DNA from: Chara braunii
Lineage: Eukaryota; Streptophyta; Charophyceae; Charales; Characeae
Assembly: GCA_003427395.1 (NCBI GenBank)
Contig: BFEA01000072.1
Location: 368,840 to 398,768 of the forward strand
Direction of reading: 5' to 3'
Length of the DNA: 29,929 nucleotides
In this document: positions 1 to 11,195 of the stretch, piece after piece
How the letters are laid out: the number at the start of each line of letters is the position of its first letter
How positions within the stretch are numbered: the first letter of the stretch is position 1
The notes under the pieces: generated by a model
Seen by the model: only the letters and a program-made list of their open reading frames with translations
The model's database searches: none
What the model was told of the DNA's origin: nothing
Position numbers and translations under genes: made by a program

Positions 1-774
1 CCCAAAGAAGTTCCGCTTCAGTCCACTAGAGGAGGTGATATGAGCATCCCCCGATAGTGGACTTACGACATAATGCTCCTGTCTATTAGTGGGGAGTGAC
101 ACCTGTTGAAACCTGGGTCCAGCATCCCATGAACATCATGAATAAAGCACCGGTCGGGACCCCACACACACGAACTCTTGGAGTTGTGTGTAATGAACAT
201 GACAAAACATAAACACAACATAATCACTACCTTACTACTCCCCAACCACATCAACAAACAAACTATGGGCGGCACACCCGTCCCCTAACGATAAGTCAAT
301 TTTCAAAAGGGGGGGCGGTAAATCTTCCTGACCATCTGCAGATATTAGATTATCAATGACAAACTTAGACCCTTCATTTGGGGTTTGTTCCTTGGGCTAG
401 GAGACGGTGCATGTCGGCTAGTTAAGGATTCCTTTGGTTGGCTCTATACGCGTCTTCTTTGTCCCCTGATGATTCCGTCTCTGATGAACAGATGAAACAA
501 TTGAAGGGACTTCGCCAACATGGCACAGTCTTGTACTTCATTTTAAATCTAAATTGTCTGATCTTTGCACGCATACTAGTTTATGACTTTGTGCTTTGTG
601 TCATTTTCTTTCTCTTTCCCTCTTTCCGGATTCCTCTCGTTTATGAAAATGCATTTCTGTTATGTATGATGTATTTTTCATCTCTTGTAATCCATCGCTA
701 TTTCGGACTGCGCATCTCTGCCTGCATCTCCCTTTGCATAGTCTCAAAATAACAAACTTGAAACATCCCATAAA

Positions 775-1100
775 CTAACATTGTCCTTTTCACTCTCATT
801 TTTTTTTTAAATGTGCAATTAAATTAATAAACTCTGACAACCTTTTTCATTCTAATGGGATCCCAATCAACCCGTCCCCCCCTTGCCCCCCCCCCCATGG
901 CCCACCTCTCAATCCTGTTGGACAACAATTCTTGTATTAATTCGTGTGGAAATGACAAAATATGCCACTAGCTACCTTTGTCTTTTTCGGTCCTCCTTTT
1001 TTATTTTAAGTCCCTAATTAAATTATTAAACTCCTTGCAAACCATCGACAACATTTATCATTCCAACAGGATCTCAAGTCACTTCGCACAGTCCACACGT
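775..1100. repeat. Diverged local duplication
   Basis: Two neighbouring segments, about 775-880 and 985-1090, share the order T-rich tract, AATTAAATTA-TAAACTC, GACAAC, CATTC, then GGATC-CAA-TCA. They differ by many substitutions and a small insertion, so this is an old duplication. There is no sign of coding in either copy. Confidence 0.4.
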
Positions 1101-2234
1101 GTTAGCTACCAACTAAAAAAAAAAGGAAAAAAAGAAACGTCGAAATATTTACCTGGCACTCACCTTACATTCACGGAACAACTGTAATGAATACCGATGA
1201 CGGATCTTAATCGAATCCTGATAATTTTTTATTTATTTTTTAATCAAAAATTTATCCACCTTTTTATTTTCTCAATTTGTCAAGGACGATGGTATACGCC
1301 TACTCTTTTTCTCTTCCCTCTTTCCACCTTTCGACTAGGGGTGTGGGAGGGGGAAGGAACCGATGAACTGAAATATCTAAGTAGCTAAAGGAACGCACAT
1401 CAACTGAGACTCCGTTAGTAGTGGTGACCGGACACGGATTAGGCTCTAAATATCATCCAAGCAAAGTATAAGAGATTGAAAAGTTTTTCCAGAGAAGGTG
1501 ATAGCCCTGTATATTTTGTCCAATGGTTTTCATTTCAAGAAGTAAGTAAAACTCACGCCGTGTTTGAATCCTGTGGGACACTCCTCCAGTGTATCACTGA
1601 CAATTTTTTGTGAGCGCAACACATAGTTGCAATGTTTTAGCAACTTAAAACGAGGGTTGCGCTCATTCTCCACCCTGTCGAACAACCCACCGACTTTGGA
1701 CCAAAATCCACATGAACACCTTCTCCTCTCCTAAAATTGTTTTTTTCCCCCCACTTCCTTAGGAGGGAGGTTGCGCTTTTTTTTATTCTATGTAACAATT
1801 TTACTGTACAATTTTGGGAAGTTTCCTCTTCCCCTCCTTTGCAACATATGAACTACCCGACATAGACAACACAACACCAACAAACCCACAAAACAACCAA
1901 TCGTAAACTGTTCTCCTGTTCAATCATACTAGCAAATCAGCCATGGTAAAAACAAAAATGAACAATGCCCAAAGTCAATAAAACACCTTCCCAAGTGTCT
2001 GGGGACTGATACACCTTAGAGCCCTACACACGGACATCCCCTCCCCCCCTATTCAAACTAAACATAAAAAAAAAATCACAGTTAATGAGTGTTGGACAGT
2101 GTCAGATAAAGTGTCAAAAATCATTCCGGCTTCCATTTTTTTTGGTTAATCGGATGCACCTTTTCTACAAATTCATCGAACCCAGCCTACAATACGGCTT
2201 GGTTAATGTACACAAACATTTATTTGGAACCCAC

Positions 2235-2987
2235 CCCATGTCCTCACAATGTCTGACACATTGTCGATGTCATAAATAATTACGAAAGGAGGGGGGGGGC
2301 TGTTGTTTTTCATATTTTCAATTATTGTATATGAGATAAGCAACTACCCACTCGGAATTTGTTTTTTTGTTTTTTTTTTGCTCTCCACTTGCTACACCTC
2401 CAATTGGTCTACGACCAGTACACTCCCTACCCACGCTACTGTCAACCAATTACATTTGTTCAGAAATCCCCAACAACCATTTCCCCTACCCCATTATTGC
2501 ACCTATCTGGGTGACATTCACAAAGATGGTCATAAACCTTAGGAAAATAACCACCGCCTTAAACGATCTTCCACCACTAAAACATGATCATATTGCACTT
2601 AAAATAATAACTACTGCCATGTCTCACACCTCTATGACATTTGTGGCTTCCTATAAGATATTAAACAAAATATATTGTCATAGATTGTGATGAAAAGTAT
2701 TAGAAATCATTTAAATATTTCAAAATTTCGATTAGCCTGCTCACACCTTTGTACAATTTTGCTGCACTCAGACAAAAATCCGACGGAGATCATGTACTTA
2801 CACATTACAACATCTGAAACACACCCCATGCCCTAACGATGTCTGATACATCGTCAGTGCCAGAAATCATTACGTTTTTAAATTTTCATCATCGTGTTCA
2901 CATATCTACTCAAACATTACACCATATGAAACACACCGCTCTCCTAACAATCTCTAACACATCCTTGGAGTGAGAAATCATTATGAC
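2235..2987. repeat. Dispersed hairpin-bearing repeat, three diverged copies
   Basis: Related segments of about 50 bp lie at about 2235-2284, 2825-2878 and 2936-2987. They share an ATG-CCTAAC-like start, a CTGACACAT / CTGATACAT centre and an AAATCATTA-like end. The first two form a perfect 7-bp stem with a 5-nt loop (ACAATGT-CTGAC-ACATTGT and ACGATGT-CTGAT-ACATCGT). The third keeps the sequence loosely but not the stem. Origin is unknown. Confidence 0.5.
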
Positions 2988-3559
2988 TTGCAATTTCTCC
3001 ATCTTCGCATTTACATATTTCTTCATTTTGTCTGACACGAACTTGGTGTGAGAAATCGTATCGATTTTTAATTTTTCAATCTCCCAAGTTACATATTTCC
3101 TTATTTTCCAATGCACAACTGCCAAAAACATAGTTGTGTTTATTACCTACACATTAAAATGTATGAACCCTCTTCCTGAAACGAGACCAAGTCGATGTCT
3201 GATATTCTCTGACAACATCCGACAATGGCAAAAACTCTCTACGCTCACTGACAAATTTATTGATCCGACAAACTGTCCACTTGTTCAACAACCGCCCAAC
3301 CTAGTTTCAATTAAATAAAGCGTTTCAAGGCGAATCTTGACAGTCCAATTGTAGTCAAATCCACCATTAGACAACCTTCATTCGCTACGACGGGGTCTGT
3401 CAAAGCCCGCAACTCATAAACTTGAATAAGGTAGAGAAGATGAATGTGTTGTGCAACGCATCTCACAAGTCGTAATGTACCAGAAAATTATATATGCCAT
3501 GAATAAATCATATGTTATTTGTTTGAAATTTAATCTTTCTACTGTGTTGCTGAAAAGTT

Positions 3560-3770
3560 GAAAACCAACCACTTGAATATCCAACATTCACATATTTTTG
3601 TGTCATTTTTCGCATACATCCTTCTCATGGAACTCTCACAATTGTAATCTCATTGTCAATGATCTTCCATGTTTTGGAAACCAATTTTTTGAATATCCGA
3701 CATTCGCATGTTTTTGTACATTCTCCTCATGAAACTCTCACAATTGTAATTTTATTCTCAATTATCTTCC
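3560..3770. repeat. Imperfect tandem duplication (about 100-110 bp unit)
   Basis: Units at about 3560-3668 and 3676-3770 share in order GAAAACCAA / GGAAACCAA, TTGAATATCC, ACATTC-CAT, TTTTTGT, CTCATG-AACTCTCACAATTG and TCAAT-ATCTTCC. The second unit is shorter by a small deletion. It looks non-coding. Confidence 0.65.
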
Positions 3771-5814
3771 TTACCCATCCTCTTTAAGGAACCCTTGATA
3801 TTGTAAAATAATTATTCTTCAGTTTTATTTATCCTTTCAGCTATTAATTTGATCATTTATAAGACTAACATTCTTATCCTAAACTTTCTTCATTTTTTTA
3901 CTGTTGTAAAATAAATTTTCTTAAGTTTTTTTTTTCCTTTTTACAATTAACTTGAAAATCCGTATGCGTAATATTATTATCCATTAATTGTTCATTTTCA
4001 TTATCACTAAGTTATAATCTAATTTTTACTATTTTTTTTAGTCAATGATACAAAATAAAAATCACTACCAATATTTTCATATTTTTCATAAAAGTTTGAA
4101 CCTTTGGAAGTTAGATGTGTAAAGTGATTTTGTTTTTTGACATTCATACATAGCGTATTATGAGGAATTCAACCTCTTGGCTCATTTCACTATCTTCAAG
4201 ACTGATCATCTATATTGTAATTGATAACCATGCGACATTTAACTTCATATTATTGGTGAAAACCCATCAAATTATATTGTATTACTCTTATGACATATGT
4301 AAAAAAACAGCAATTAGTACACACAAAGTTTTGATAAAAGTTGGTTGGTGAAATTTTAAGATTTCATACCACCTTGTTTTGTCATTTCTATAAAACAACT
4401 CATTATTTATAAAACTATTTTTCTTTTTCAAGACTCTTGTTATTGTTCTTTATGCATTCTTTGTTATCACATTTTCATCTTCAACATCAAACATTTTTCG
4501 CTTGACGTCGAGTTTGTAACATTCCCTCCCTATATATATATATATATTTTTTTTTTTGCAATAAATTGGCTAAGATGATTATGAGTGTGCAACGAAATTA
4601 TCACGGCAAAAACCTCACCGGATTTAATTGGATATTTCTTCTTTAGTAGACACTTTTCGTAAGGAAAATCATTAGAATTTCCAAATAGATATATTCTTAT
4701 GTAGTTTGCTACTATAGATTGTTCGTGAAGGTTTATTAAAATGCGTTATTTATCATTACAATATCTTTGAATCTTTATAAAGCCTATACTATACTTCGAA
4801 ATTTATGAATGAAGTTAAATTAAAATATTATGAGAATATCTCCCAACACCAAGTTTGTTTGTATCTCTAATTAGATTATACTTATGAAGTTTTTGATGAA
4901 TTAAAAAAAATATTTTTGTCCCTCTTACGGTAATATAACAACAGGAAGGAAGATGAACCTTATTAAAAAAGAACAAAGATGAAGAAAAAATACCATAAAA
5001 TACGCAACACTGAGGTGAAGAACAGGGGAACAAGGGTCGAAAAACAATCACCTTCATAGAGTTAATAGAAAGCGTATTATTTTACATGGACTAAATAACT
5101 ATAGGATGTATAATCCCTCATAGAAACTTTAGCGAGATACAAGGCAAAGGAGGATATATATAAGGTGTGATGTAATAAAAATTATAAAAAATACCCGTAG
5201 GAAAATAAGTTGAGCGATAAGAGGAACCATCCACTTCTACACTATTTGGTGAGGTCGGTCTTATCCCTCAAACCTCACAATGATTGTGGACACACCGCCC
5301 AATCATAATTTAATTGAGGGGCTAAAATAATGATTGTTAAATCTCATGTGCTCATGAGTCACGAAACACAAGAATACAAAGTTTGTCGTTGTACAAGTTG
5401 AGGTAGACGAAGAAAAAGTTGAAGTCTACATGTGTTCATCCCACGTATAAAAGTTGCATTTCATATGAATAGGCTAATAATATCACCATTTGCTAATAAA
5501 AACGAGATCATGAACACATGAGGGAGAAAAGTCAAGGTATAAGGTATTTTTTCTTGTTAGCGATGAATTACCTTTTCATACGATTATAGTCTGAATTTGT
5601 AAACAAACGTTATTTAAAGGTAGCTAAGTTAATTAGCAATTACCATATGAAATGAGAAGGTTCTGAAGCATAGGATCCCTAATGATGTGCATGAGGTATC
5701 AAACTCACTGCCTCGATGAATTATATTGATGCTTGTTTGTGAGTTGGTTCAACAACTTTTATAAACATAGTTAGAAAGAGGGCATGTACCAAGTATTCAT
5801 GTCATAGAAAGAGG

Positions 5815-7043
5815 AAGTACACAAAGTTGTCGGTGAGTTTACAAACCGGCAAAGAAACCCTATAAAAGATGTAAATAGTGTGATATAGTATCCAACATAA
5901 TATATAACGAGAGTACAAGGGGAAAGAAATGCAAGGGCGATGTCACCTGCAAAGCTCGATGATCTTTATGAACAACTGAAGAAACACATGAGGGATGTAT
6001 TCGTACGAAGCACCTTGCTGCAAGGATTGCTTATGTTCTTTGTGCCTGCATATGGAGGTTGTGGATGCGCATTGATTACATGAGCTTCATTGGATCACGA
6101 TAATGTAATATGCTCAAACGTTAGCGCCCGAAAATAACCTCATCGAGAAGCTAAATGGATATAAAATCTTTCGTAAGATAATCCGATATCCAACTATCAT
6201 CAGACAGAGATGAAAAAATTGTAGGACCAATACAAAACTTTATTTTTATTATTTTTTTAAATCCCAACGGATCATAAATCAGATATTAAACTTATCAAAA
6301 CAAAAACTACACTTGATCTTAGCTAAAATGTTTCATTTCAAACCTCCTACAAATTATATAAGTTTGCGGAAATGGTGCATTTCTGTCTCTGTAAGGCACC
6401 TGAAATATTTCAATATGACATGAATCAAGTGTTACATGAATAATTATTTTTAATAGGAGTTTTCACCACCGATATTTTTCTGGGTCATTTTTATGCATGC
6501 GCCACAACTTTTGAGGCACATCCTACTTGAGCGAAATGGCTGATGGTACATAGGGGCACATCGAGCACTTATGGATGCACTTTAGCTGCTCATAGTGCAT
6601 AAGTACATGATCAATGCCTTCAAAAATTAAGTTGGCCGCACTAAGATTTTCTACTTGGATCATAAAACCTGAAAGGCTGAAAGGTTGACCGAACGAGAAG
6701 ATGCGAAAGGGACAACCATAAGGAATTGACTTGTGCATGAGGATGTCTTTAAGTTTGTGAATGCAAGTTATTCAAAACTATCATAGTATAACTAACTCCA
6801 TGATAGATTTAACTATATTTGACACTCCTTGGGAATCAAGTAGTCGTGTGAACAAGCCTTCAAACAATTTGTGATGTCGATCCAAATAAACCATTCATTT
6901 TGACTATTAACCCGAACGAGTATGGGATAGGCCCTGTGTTGAAGCTACAATTAGGGAAAAAAACAAGGCCAGTGGAATACATGCTTGAGAAGAAGCTCGT
7001 GAAATCAATTTATGTGAGTACGATCTACTTATGGCAAATATAA
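5815..7043 (+). pseudogene. Decayed Ty3/gypsy reverse transcriptase and RNase H
   Basis: The remains of a gypsy pol gene are readable on the plus strand. The segment starting at 5939 reads SPAKLDDLYEQLKKHM, the usual lead into the palm domain, followed by VFVRST-LL and a stop. Bases 6129-6211 read LNGYKIFRKI and then a broken version of the LRSGYHQIR block. About 6625-6670 keeps GRTKIFYLDHKT, matching the YLGH block at the end of RT. From 6879 a clean stretch reads DPNKPFILT, NEYGIGPVL and TRPVEYM, the start of RNase H; the catalytic TDAS motif has become TINP. A frameshift lies near 6875-6879, and several stops interrupt the rest. No LTR was found for it. Confidence is high for family, low for exact limits. 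Confidence 0.75.
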
Positions 7044-7380
7044 AATGTTACCTGGGAGCTATATAGCACACTTAACATGTTTGGCACCCCACCGAGTTGT
7101 CGAGCATGTTCGGATGCTCGACCGAGCGGGAACTGAACATGTTCGGCCGAACGCAAATTAGGGGGTTGTCGAGCACATCCTCTTGCGTGTCTGGTGTGTG
7201 GGGTGTGTGTGTGGTGTGTGTGTGTGTGCATGTCTGGCATGTGTGCGTGTTTGTCTCTTCAAGAGTGATGAGCAACGACCCCTAGGCCCCCCCAACCCCT
7301 ATATGTATAAAATAAAATAAAAATAATAAAAATGTTCGGGCTGGGTCTATTTTGGGCCACGCTCGGGCTCGGTACCGATC

Positions 7381-7407
7381 GTTCGGGCTCGGTCACCGAG
7401 CCCGAAC
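7381..7407. repeat. Perfect 13-bp inverted repeat around one base
   Basis: GTTCGGGCTCGGT is followed by a single C and then its exact reverse complement. As single strand it would make a tight hairpin; as duplex it is a near-palindrome. It sits in DNA rich in the same GTTCGG word found at family B ends, so it may be a fused or fold-back end of a related element. Confidence 0.8.
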
Positions 7408-7486
7408 GCGATGCTACGCAGCCTGGGAGTATGTCGAGAGATAATTATTTCTTAAAAAAACGTTTCTGGATATTGTGTGTTTTTCA

Positions 7487-7710
7487 GGCACCCCAACACC
7501 CAACTTGTGCCCAAATGAGTGTCCCAGTACCCGGTCGGGCATAACCCCCAAGTAGGGTTCCAAACGGCCCCAACATAAAAACAAAGAAAAAAATAAATTA
7601 AAAAAAAATCCCGGGAAAAAAATCCAGGCAGCCCCAATGCTCGTAATGCAAATAACTTTGGGTTGAGGGTCACATCATAAATCCTCACTGAATCGAAGGC
7701 AAAAAATAAA
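7487..7710 (-). mobile_element. Possible diverged short DNA transposon with shared core
   Basis: The order is the same as in the better defined elements: a GC-rich block (7487-7575, including CCCGGTCGGGC), A-rich tracts, then at 7643-7698 a diverged reverse-strand version of the shared core (AATAACTTTGGGTTGAGGGTCACATC). No convincing terminal repeats or target duplication were found, so the limits are a guess. Confidence 0.35.
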
Positions 7711-8390
7711 AAAATAGAATCAGATTAAGGCAACCCCGTTTAAACTCCTTTGGCCCCTATAAAACCAATTTATCCCCCCCTTTCCCCCCTTGTCAGCCAA
7801 AAGAAATACAAAGAAGTACCCAAATTCGGGATCCTTTGGGGATGCNCCCCCCCCCCCCCCCCCCCAAAAAAAAAAAACACTCACTTGTTCACATGCGTGG
7901 GTACTGCGCTGGTTAGACTTGCTTGGATGCACGAGCCGTTCTGCATGACCGGGCAACCGAGGTAGACTAGGCTCGAATGTCTTTTCGTCCTCAATGCACA
8001 GACTCGGATAATATTTATTCCTAGATAAGTGTCACGACACAGTAGGGCACTTGACCATATTAGTGCGTTGTTACAGTTTTGGTGGCCCGATATGAGAAGC
8101 AAATTTGCATGTAGAAAGCTGTCAAACAGCTGAGTGTCTGGATTTGGATTCAATGCGGACTATAGGTTAAATAATTTCACGCAGGTAAATCCATGTTCAA
8201 CTGGCTGTTTATGTTTAATGTATATGAACACGACCACAAAGATTTATTTCCTTGGTATAAAATACGCAAAAGAAAGAAGTATAGGGTCGCAAATCTTCCC
8301 ATTTTTTTTATAATTTATATTTTTAATATATTAAAAAAATCAATAAAATCAATAACATAAAAAAAAACACAGATGAAATATATATATATA

Positions 8391-9155
8391 CAGGGTTGCC
8401 AGGCCGAACGTACGAAGGCCCCTAAGCTGACCCCTAAACGTTCGAGCGTTCGGGGCCCCATACGGGGTCTGAACCTAAAAGGGTTTGGACCCCGCAAAAA
8501 ACTATTGTGGCACCTAAATGTTATTAGTTTTTCCTCAATGTTTTTATGTGAGTTCTCTGTGATGTAAGGTATCTCCCTCTAAATTTTGAAGTCATTCTGT
8601 TCATAAAAAAAAACAATGAAAAATCTGCAAAGATGGTGGTGTCAAAACTTGCTTGCCCACTCACTAATTTGTTTTCTCTCTCTTTTCACTTTTTGTTTTT
8701 CCTTTATTTCGGGGCATCAAAAAAATTATTATTTTTTTAAACTTTATTTATAAAGTCCCTATTATGTAAGATACACATATTAAAATTTTCATGACATTTG
8801 TCACAGCCAAAAAAAAATGAAAAATCGCCAAAGATGGCAGTGTCAAAAACGTGCTCGCCTACTCAATAATTTCATTCTCGTTTTATTTTTATCAATTTTC
8901 ATTATTATTATTTATTTTTTGTATTTGATTTTTTTTTTTTCAAATTTGGTAAAGAATTTGGATGTAACGTTGAGGCAAATGTTGTTTAGTTTAGTCTTCT
9001 ACATAAGATATATGTTTTCAAGATTTTTTGGAATTCGTGGTTTTTTTTTTTTTTGTCCGTGTTCGACCGAACGACCGAACGTGTCGAGAGCGGGTGCCGA
9101 ACATTCGGGCGTTCGGGTTCGGGCGTTCAGCTCGCTCCGAACGCCAGCAACCTTG
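8391..9155 (+). mobile_element. Family B non-autonomous hAT-like element, copy 1 (complete)
   Basis: The element is 765 bp with ends CAGGGTTGCCAGGC and CGCCAGCAACCTTG, flanked on both sides by TATATATA, an 8-bp target duplication but in a TA-repeat and so weak by itself. GC-rich subterminal blocks built from CGTTCGG / CCGAACG words lie within about 110 bp of each end. The middle is AT-rich, with an internal duplication (8561-8672 and 8763-8874) and the shared core at 8941-9020. There is no transposase frame. The 8-bp duplication and CAGGG start fit hAT MITEs; the family name is mine. Confidence 0.8.
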
Positions 9156-9181
9156 TATATATATATACATATACATATATA

Positions 9182-9903
9182 CGGGGTCACCAGCCCATAC
9201 GTACGAAGGTCCCCAGGCCGACCTCTGTACGTATGGGGGTTTAGGGTCCTGTTTGGGATCCGAACCCGACAGCGTTCGGCCCTCACCAAAAATGATTGCA
9301 GGGTTTAAAAATAAGTTTTGTTTTTTGATGTTTTTTTTGTGCATTCTCGATGATGTGAGGTGCGTGCCTATAAATTTTGAGGTCATTTTATTAAGCCTAA
9401 AAAACATTAAGAATTGCCAAATATGGCAGTGTCAAAACGTGCTCGCCCACTCACTTTATATTTTTTGCACTTTCTACTTTTTGTTTTCACTTCATTGTGG
9501 GCCCCCAAAAATATATATCTATTTTTATTTTTTTTAATAAGTTTTATATTATGTGAAGTACGTATTTGTTAATTTTCAAAAAATAAATAAAAAATCGTCG
9601 AGGATGGTGGTGTAAAAAATGTGCTCGCTCACTCACTAATTTTAATTCTCTTTTCATTTTTTTTAAATTTTTTTTTAGTTTTATTTTCTGTTATTTTATT
9701 TTATTTCAAATTTGGTAAGGAATTTGGATGTAATGCTTAGGTAAATGTTGTTTATTGTATGTTTCTTCGTAACATATCTTTTTTGCAGATTTTTTTTTTT
9801 TTTTTTTTTTTGGGGTCCGCGTTAGGCCCGAACGGCCGAACGCATCTCCAAGGGGTCGTCCCTCATGTTCGGGCGCGGCCCGTCCCGGATGCTGGTTACG
9901 CTG
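9182..9903 (+). mobile_element. Family B element, copy 2 (subtype with GGTCACCAG start)
   Basis: Left end CGGGGTCACCAGCCC, right end GGTTACGCTG, 722 bp. The flanks CATATATA and TATATACA are similar 8-mers in TA-rich DNA. It keeps the two internal TGGCAGTGTCAAAACGTGCT-like blocks (about 9424 and 9602) and the shared core at 9707-9785. Its left end matches that of the reverse copy ending at 14325 rather than copy 1, so at least two subtypes exist. Confidence 0.7.
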
Positions 9904-10229
9904 TATATACAGGGTAACCAACGTTCGGAACGAGCTGAACGCCCGAACGTACGAAACCCTTTGGAGACTTCTTCAGATCCAATGGATCCAGGTTTCACAA
10001 GCGCTCGGTCGGGCAACCAGCGTTCGGGACGGGCCGAACACCCAAATATGTGGGACCCGTTGGGGATACGTCCGACCGTTCGAGCCGAACAGAGACAAAA
10101 AAATACAAAATAATACAAAAAAATAAAAAAGTTTTAGTCTACCAGCCGGGCCGCCCGGGTCCCAGGCAGCCAGCCCGCGCAAGGACCAGAGAAGGTCCCA
10201 AAAAAAAATAAAAAAAAATCCAAATAATC

Positions 10230-10504
10230 CTAGGCTACCAGACGGGCCGCCCGGGTCCCGGTGGCCAGCCCGTGCAAGGACCAAGGAAGGTCCCAACAAA
10301 TAAAAAAACAAATCAAAACAATCCAGAAAAAAACTATGTTCTGCAGAAAAATAATCTGAACAACATTTGCCTCAAGGTCACATCGAAATTCTGCACCAAA
10401 TTTAGAAACAAAAATAAAATTTAAAGATAATTATTTTATTTTTATTTTTTNAATTGTTTTTGGCCCGGCCGGGCAAGTAACCCTGGGCCACTCTGGTAGC
10501 CTAG
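10230..10504 (-). mobile_element. Family A element nested in the outer copy (first)
   Basis: The element is 275 bp with ends CTAGGCTACCAG and CTGGTAGCCTAG. Flanks AAATAATC (10222-10229) and AAAAAATC (10505-10512) match at 7 of 8. The reverse-strand shared core is at 10325-10403. GC-rich arms carry GGGCCGCCCGGG at one end and CCCGGCCGGGC at the other. An N lies at 10451. There is no coding. Confidence 0.88.
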
Positions 10505-10610
10505 AAAAAATCTTAAAANAACTATGTTATGCAGAAAAATGAACAGAACAACGTTTGTGTCAGGGTCACATCAAAATTCTTTACCAAATTAAAAATAAAA
10601 ACTAAAATAA

Positions 10611-10893
10611 CTAGGCTACCAGAGTGGCCCGGGGTCACTTGCCCGACCGGGCCAAAATAATTAAAAAAAATAATAATAAATAAAATATTTTTGAATTTTA
10701 TTTTTTGTTTAAACTTAGGTGAAGAATTTCGATATAACACTAAGGCAAAAGTAGTTCAGTTTATTTTTCTGCATAACATAGTTTGTTTTCAGAATTTTTT
10801 GAGTTTTTTTTTTTTTTTTTTTTGGCTGGGACATTACCTGATCCTTGCACGGGCTGGCCACCCGGGACCCAGGCGGCCCGGCTGGTAGCCTAG
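10611..10893 (+). mobile_element. Family A element nested in the outer copy (second, opposite orientation)
   Basis: The element is 283 bp with ends CTAGGCTACCAG and CTGGTAGCCTAG. Flanks TAAAATAA (10603-10610) and TAAAACAA (10894-10901) match at 7 of 8. The shared core is on the plus strand at 10711-10790, followed by a long T-run and a GC arm with CCACCCGGGACCC. It is inverted relative to the outer and first inner copies. Confidence 0.9.
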
Positions 10894-11049
10894 TAAAACA
10901 AATTAATATTTTATTTTTTTATTTGTTTTAGTTTTTTTTGCCCAGTCGGGCAAGTGACTCCGGGCCACTCTGGTCGCCTAGAAAAAATCTGAAAAAAACA
11001 AAGTTATAAAGAAACATAAAATAAAGGTGTGGCACTGGCAGTGTGCGCT

Positions 11050-11195
11050 TGGCGGGGCGCTGGTCATCCATCGGTGGCGAGGCGCTGGCTCCTTGAGAGG
11101 TGCGAGGCGCTGGTTGCTCGCGGACGGCGAGGCGCTGGCTACGGGTAAGCAACGAGGCGTTGGCTACGGGTAAGCAACGAGGCGCTGGCGACTGA
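11050..11195. repeat. Short-period repeat of GAGGCGCTGGCT
   Basis: The unit GAGGCGCTGGC recurs about five to seven times at 25-30 bp spacing. Two units are near-identical over GGCTACGGGTAAGCAACGAG (about 11136-11180). GC content is far above the neighbouring DNA. It is probably a decayed minisatellite. Confidence 0.65.

Larger units (their letters stand above)
1..5810. other. AT-rich region with no recognised gene
   Basis: All reading frames are short and low in complexity. The only stretch with protein-like composition is at about 438-530 (+), where some 30 residues (for example DDSVSDEQMKQL) precede a hydrophobic, AT-driven tail; it could be an exon but I recognise no family. The rest holds T-rich and A-rich tracts, C-runs at 878-897, a short (TA)n at 4531-4547, and the diverged duplications listed separately. 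No RNA gene was seen. Confidence 0.6.
7044..8390. other. Repeat-rich stretch: GC-rich inverted repeats, (TG)-rich tract, poly-C/A runs
   Basis: There is no gene. About 7075-7165 is rich in GTTCGG / CCGAAC / CGAGC words like the ends of family B elements. About 7195-7255 is TG-rich. A perfect inverted repeat lies at 7381-7407. A C-run containing an N (7846-7865) followed by an A-run is a likely assembly weak point. About 7487-7710 resembles another short transposon carrying the shared core. About 7980-8380 is unassigned. Confidence 0.55.
10134..10981 (-). mobile_element. Family A element (outer), interrupted by two further family A copies
   Basis: Ends TTAGTCTACCAG (10134-10145) and CTGGTCGCCTAG (10970-10981) match the family A termini. 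Removing the two inner elements and one copy of each target duplication leaves about 274 bp, the normal family length. Its own core lies at 10518-10590, reverse strand. Flanks AAAAAGTT and AAAAAATC are only a weak target duplication, consistent with its being the oldest of the three. Confidence 0.8.
9910..11024 (-). mobile_element. Truncated reverse family B-like element, split by a family A cluster
   Basis: CAGGGTAACCAACGTTCGG at 9910 is a family B right end read in reverse. A second, similar reverse end follows at about 10008 (GGGCAACCAGCGTTCGGGAC), so two partial ends are joined. The A-rich tract that follows is interrupted at 10134-10981 by nested family A elements. Beyond it, 10982-11015 resumes with GAAAAAAACAAAGTTAT, the outer edge of the shared core, then homology stops near 11024. 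The far end is missing. Confidence 0.5.

Noticed and set aside
9028-9537. Long frames in both strands over family B elements
   Set aside because: They run through terminal repeats, T-runs and TA repeats, do not recur in other copies and match no transposase.
10630-10660. CRISPR-like array from repeated CCCGACCGGGCC blocks
   Set aside because: The repeats are terminal arms of transposons with irregular spacing and both orientations; the genome is eukaryotic.
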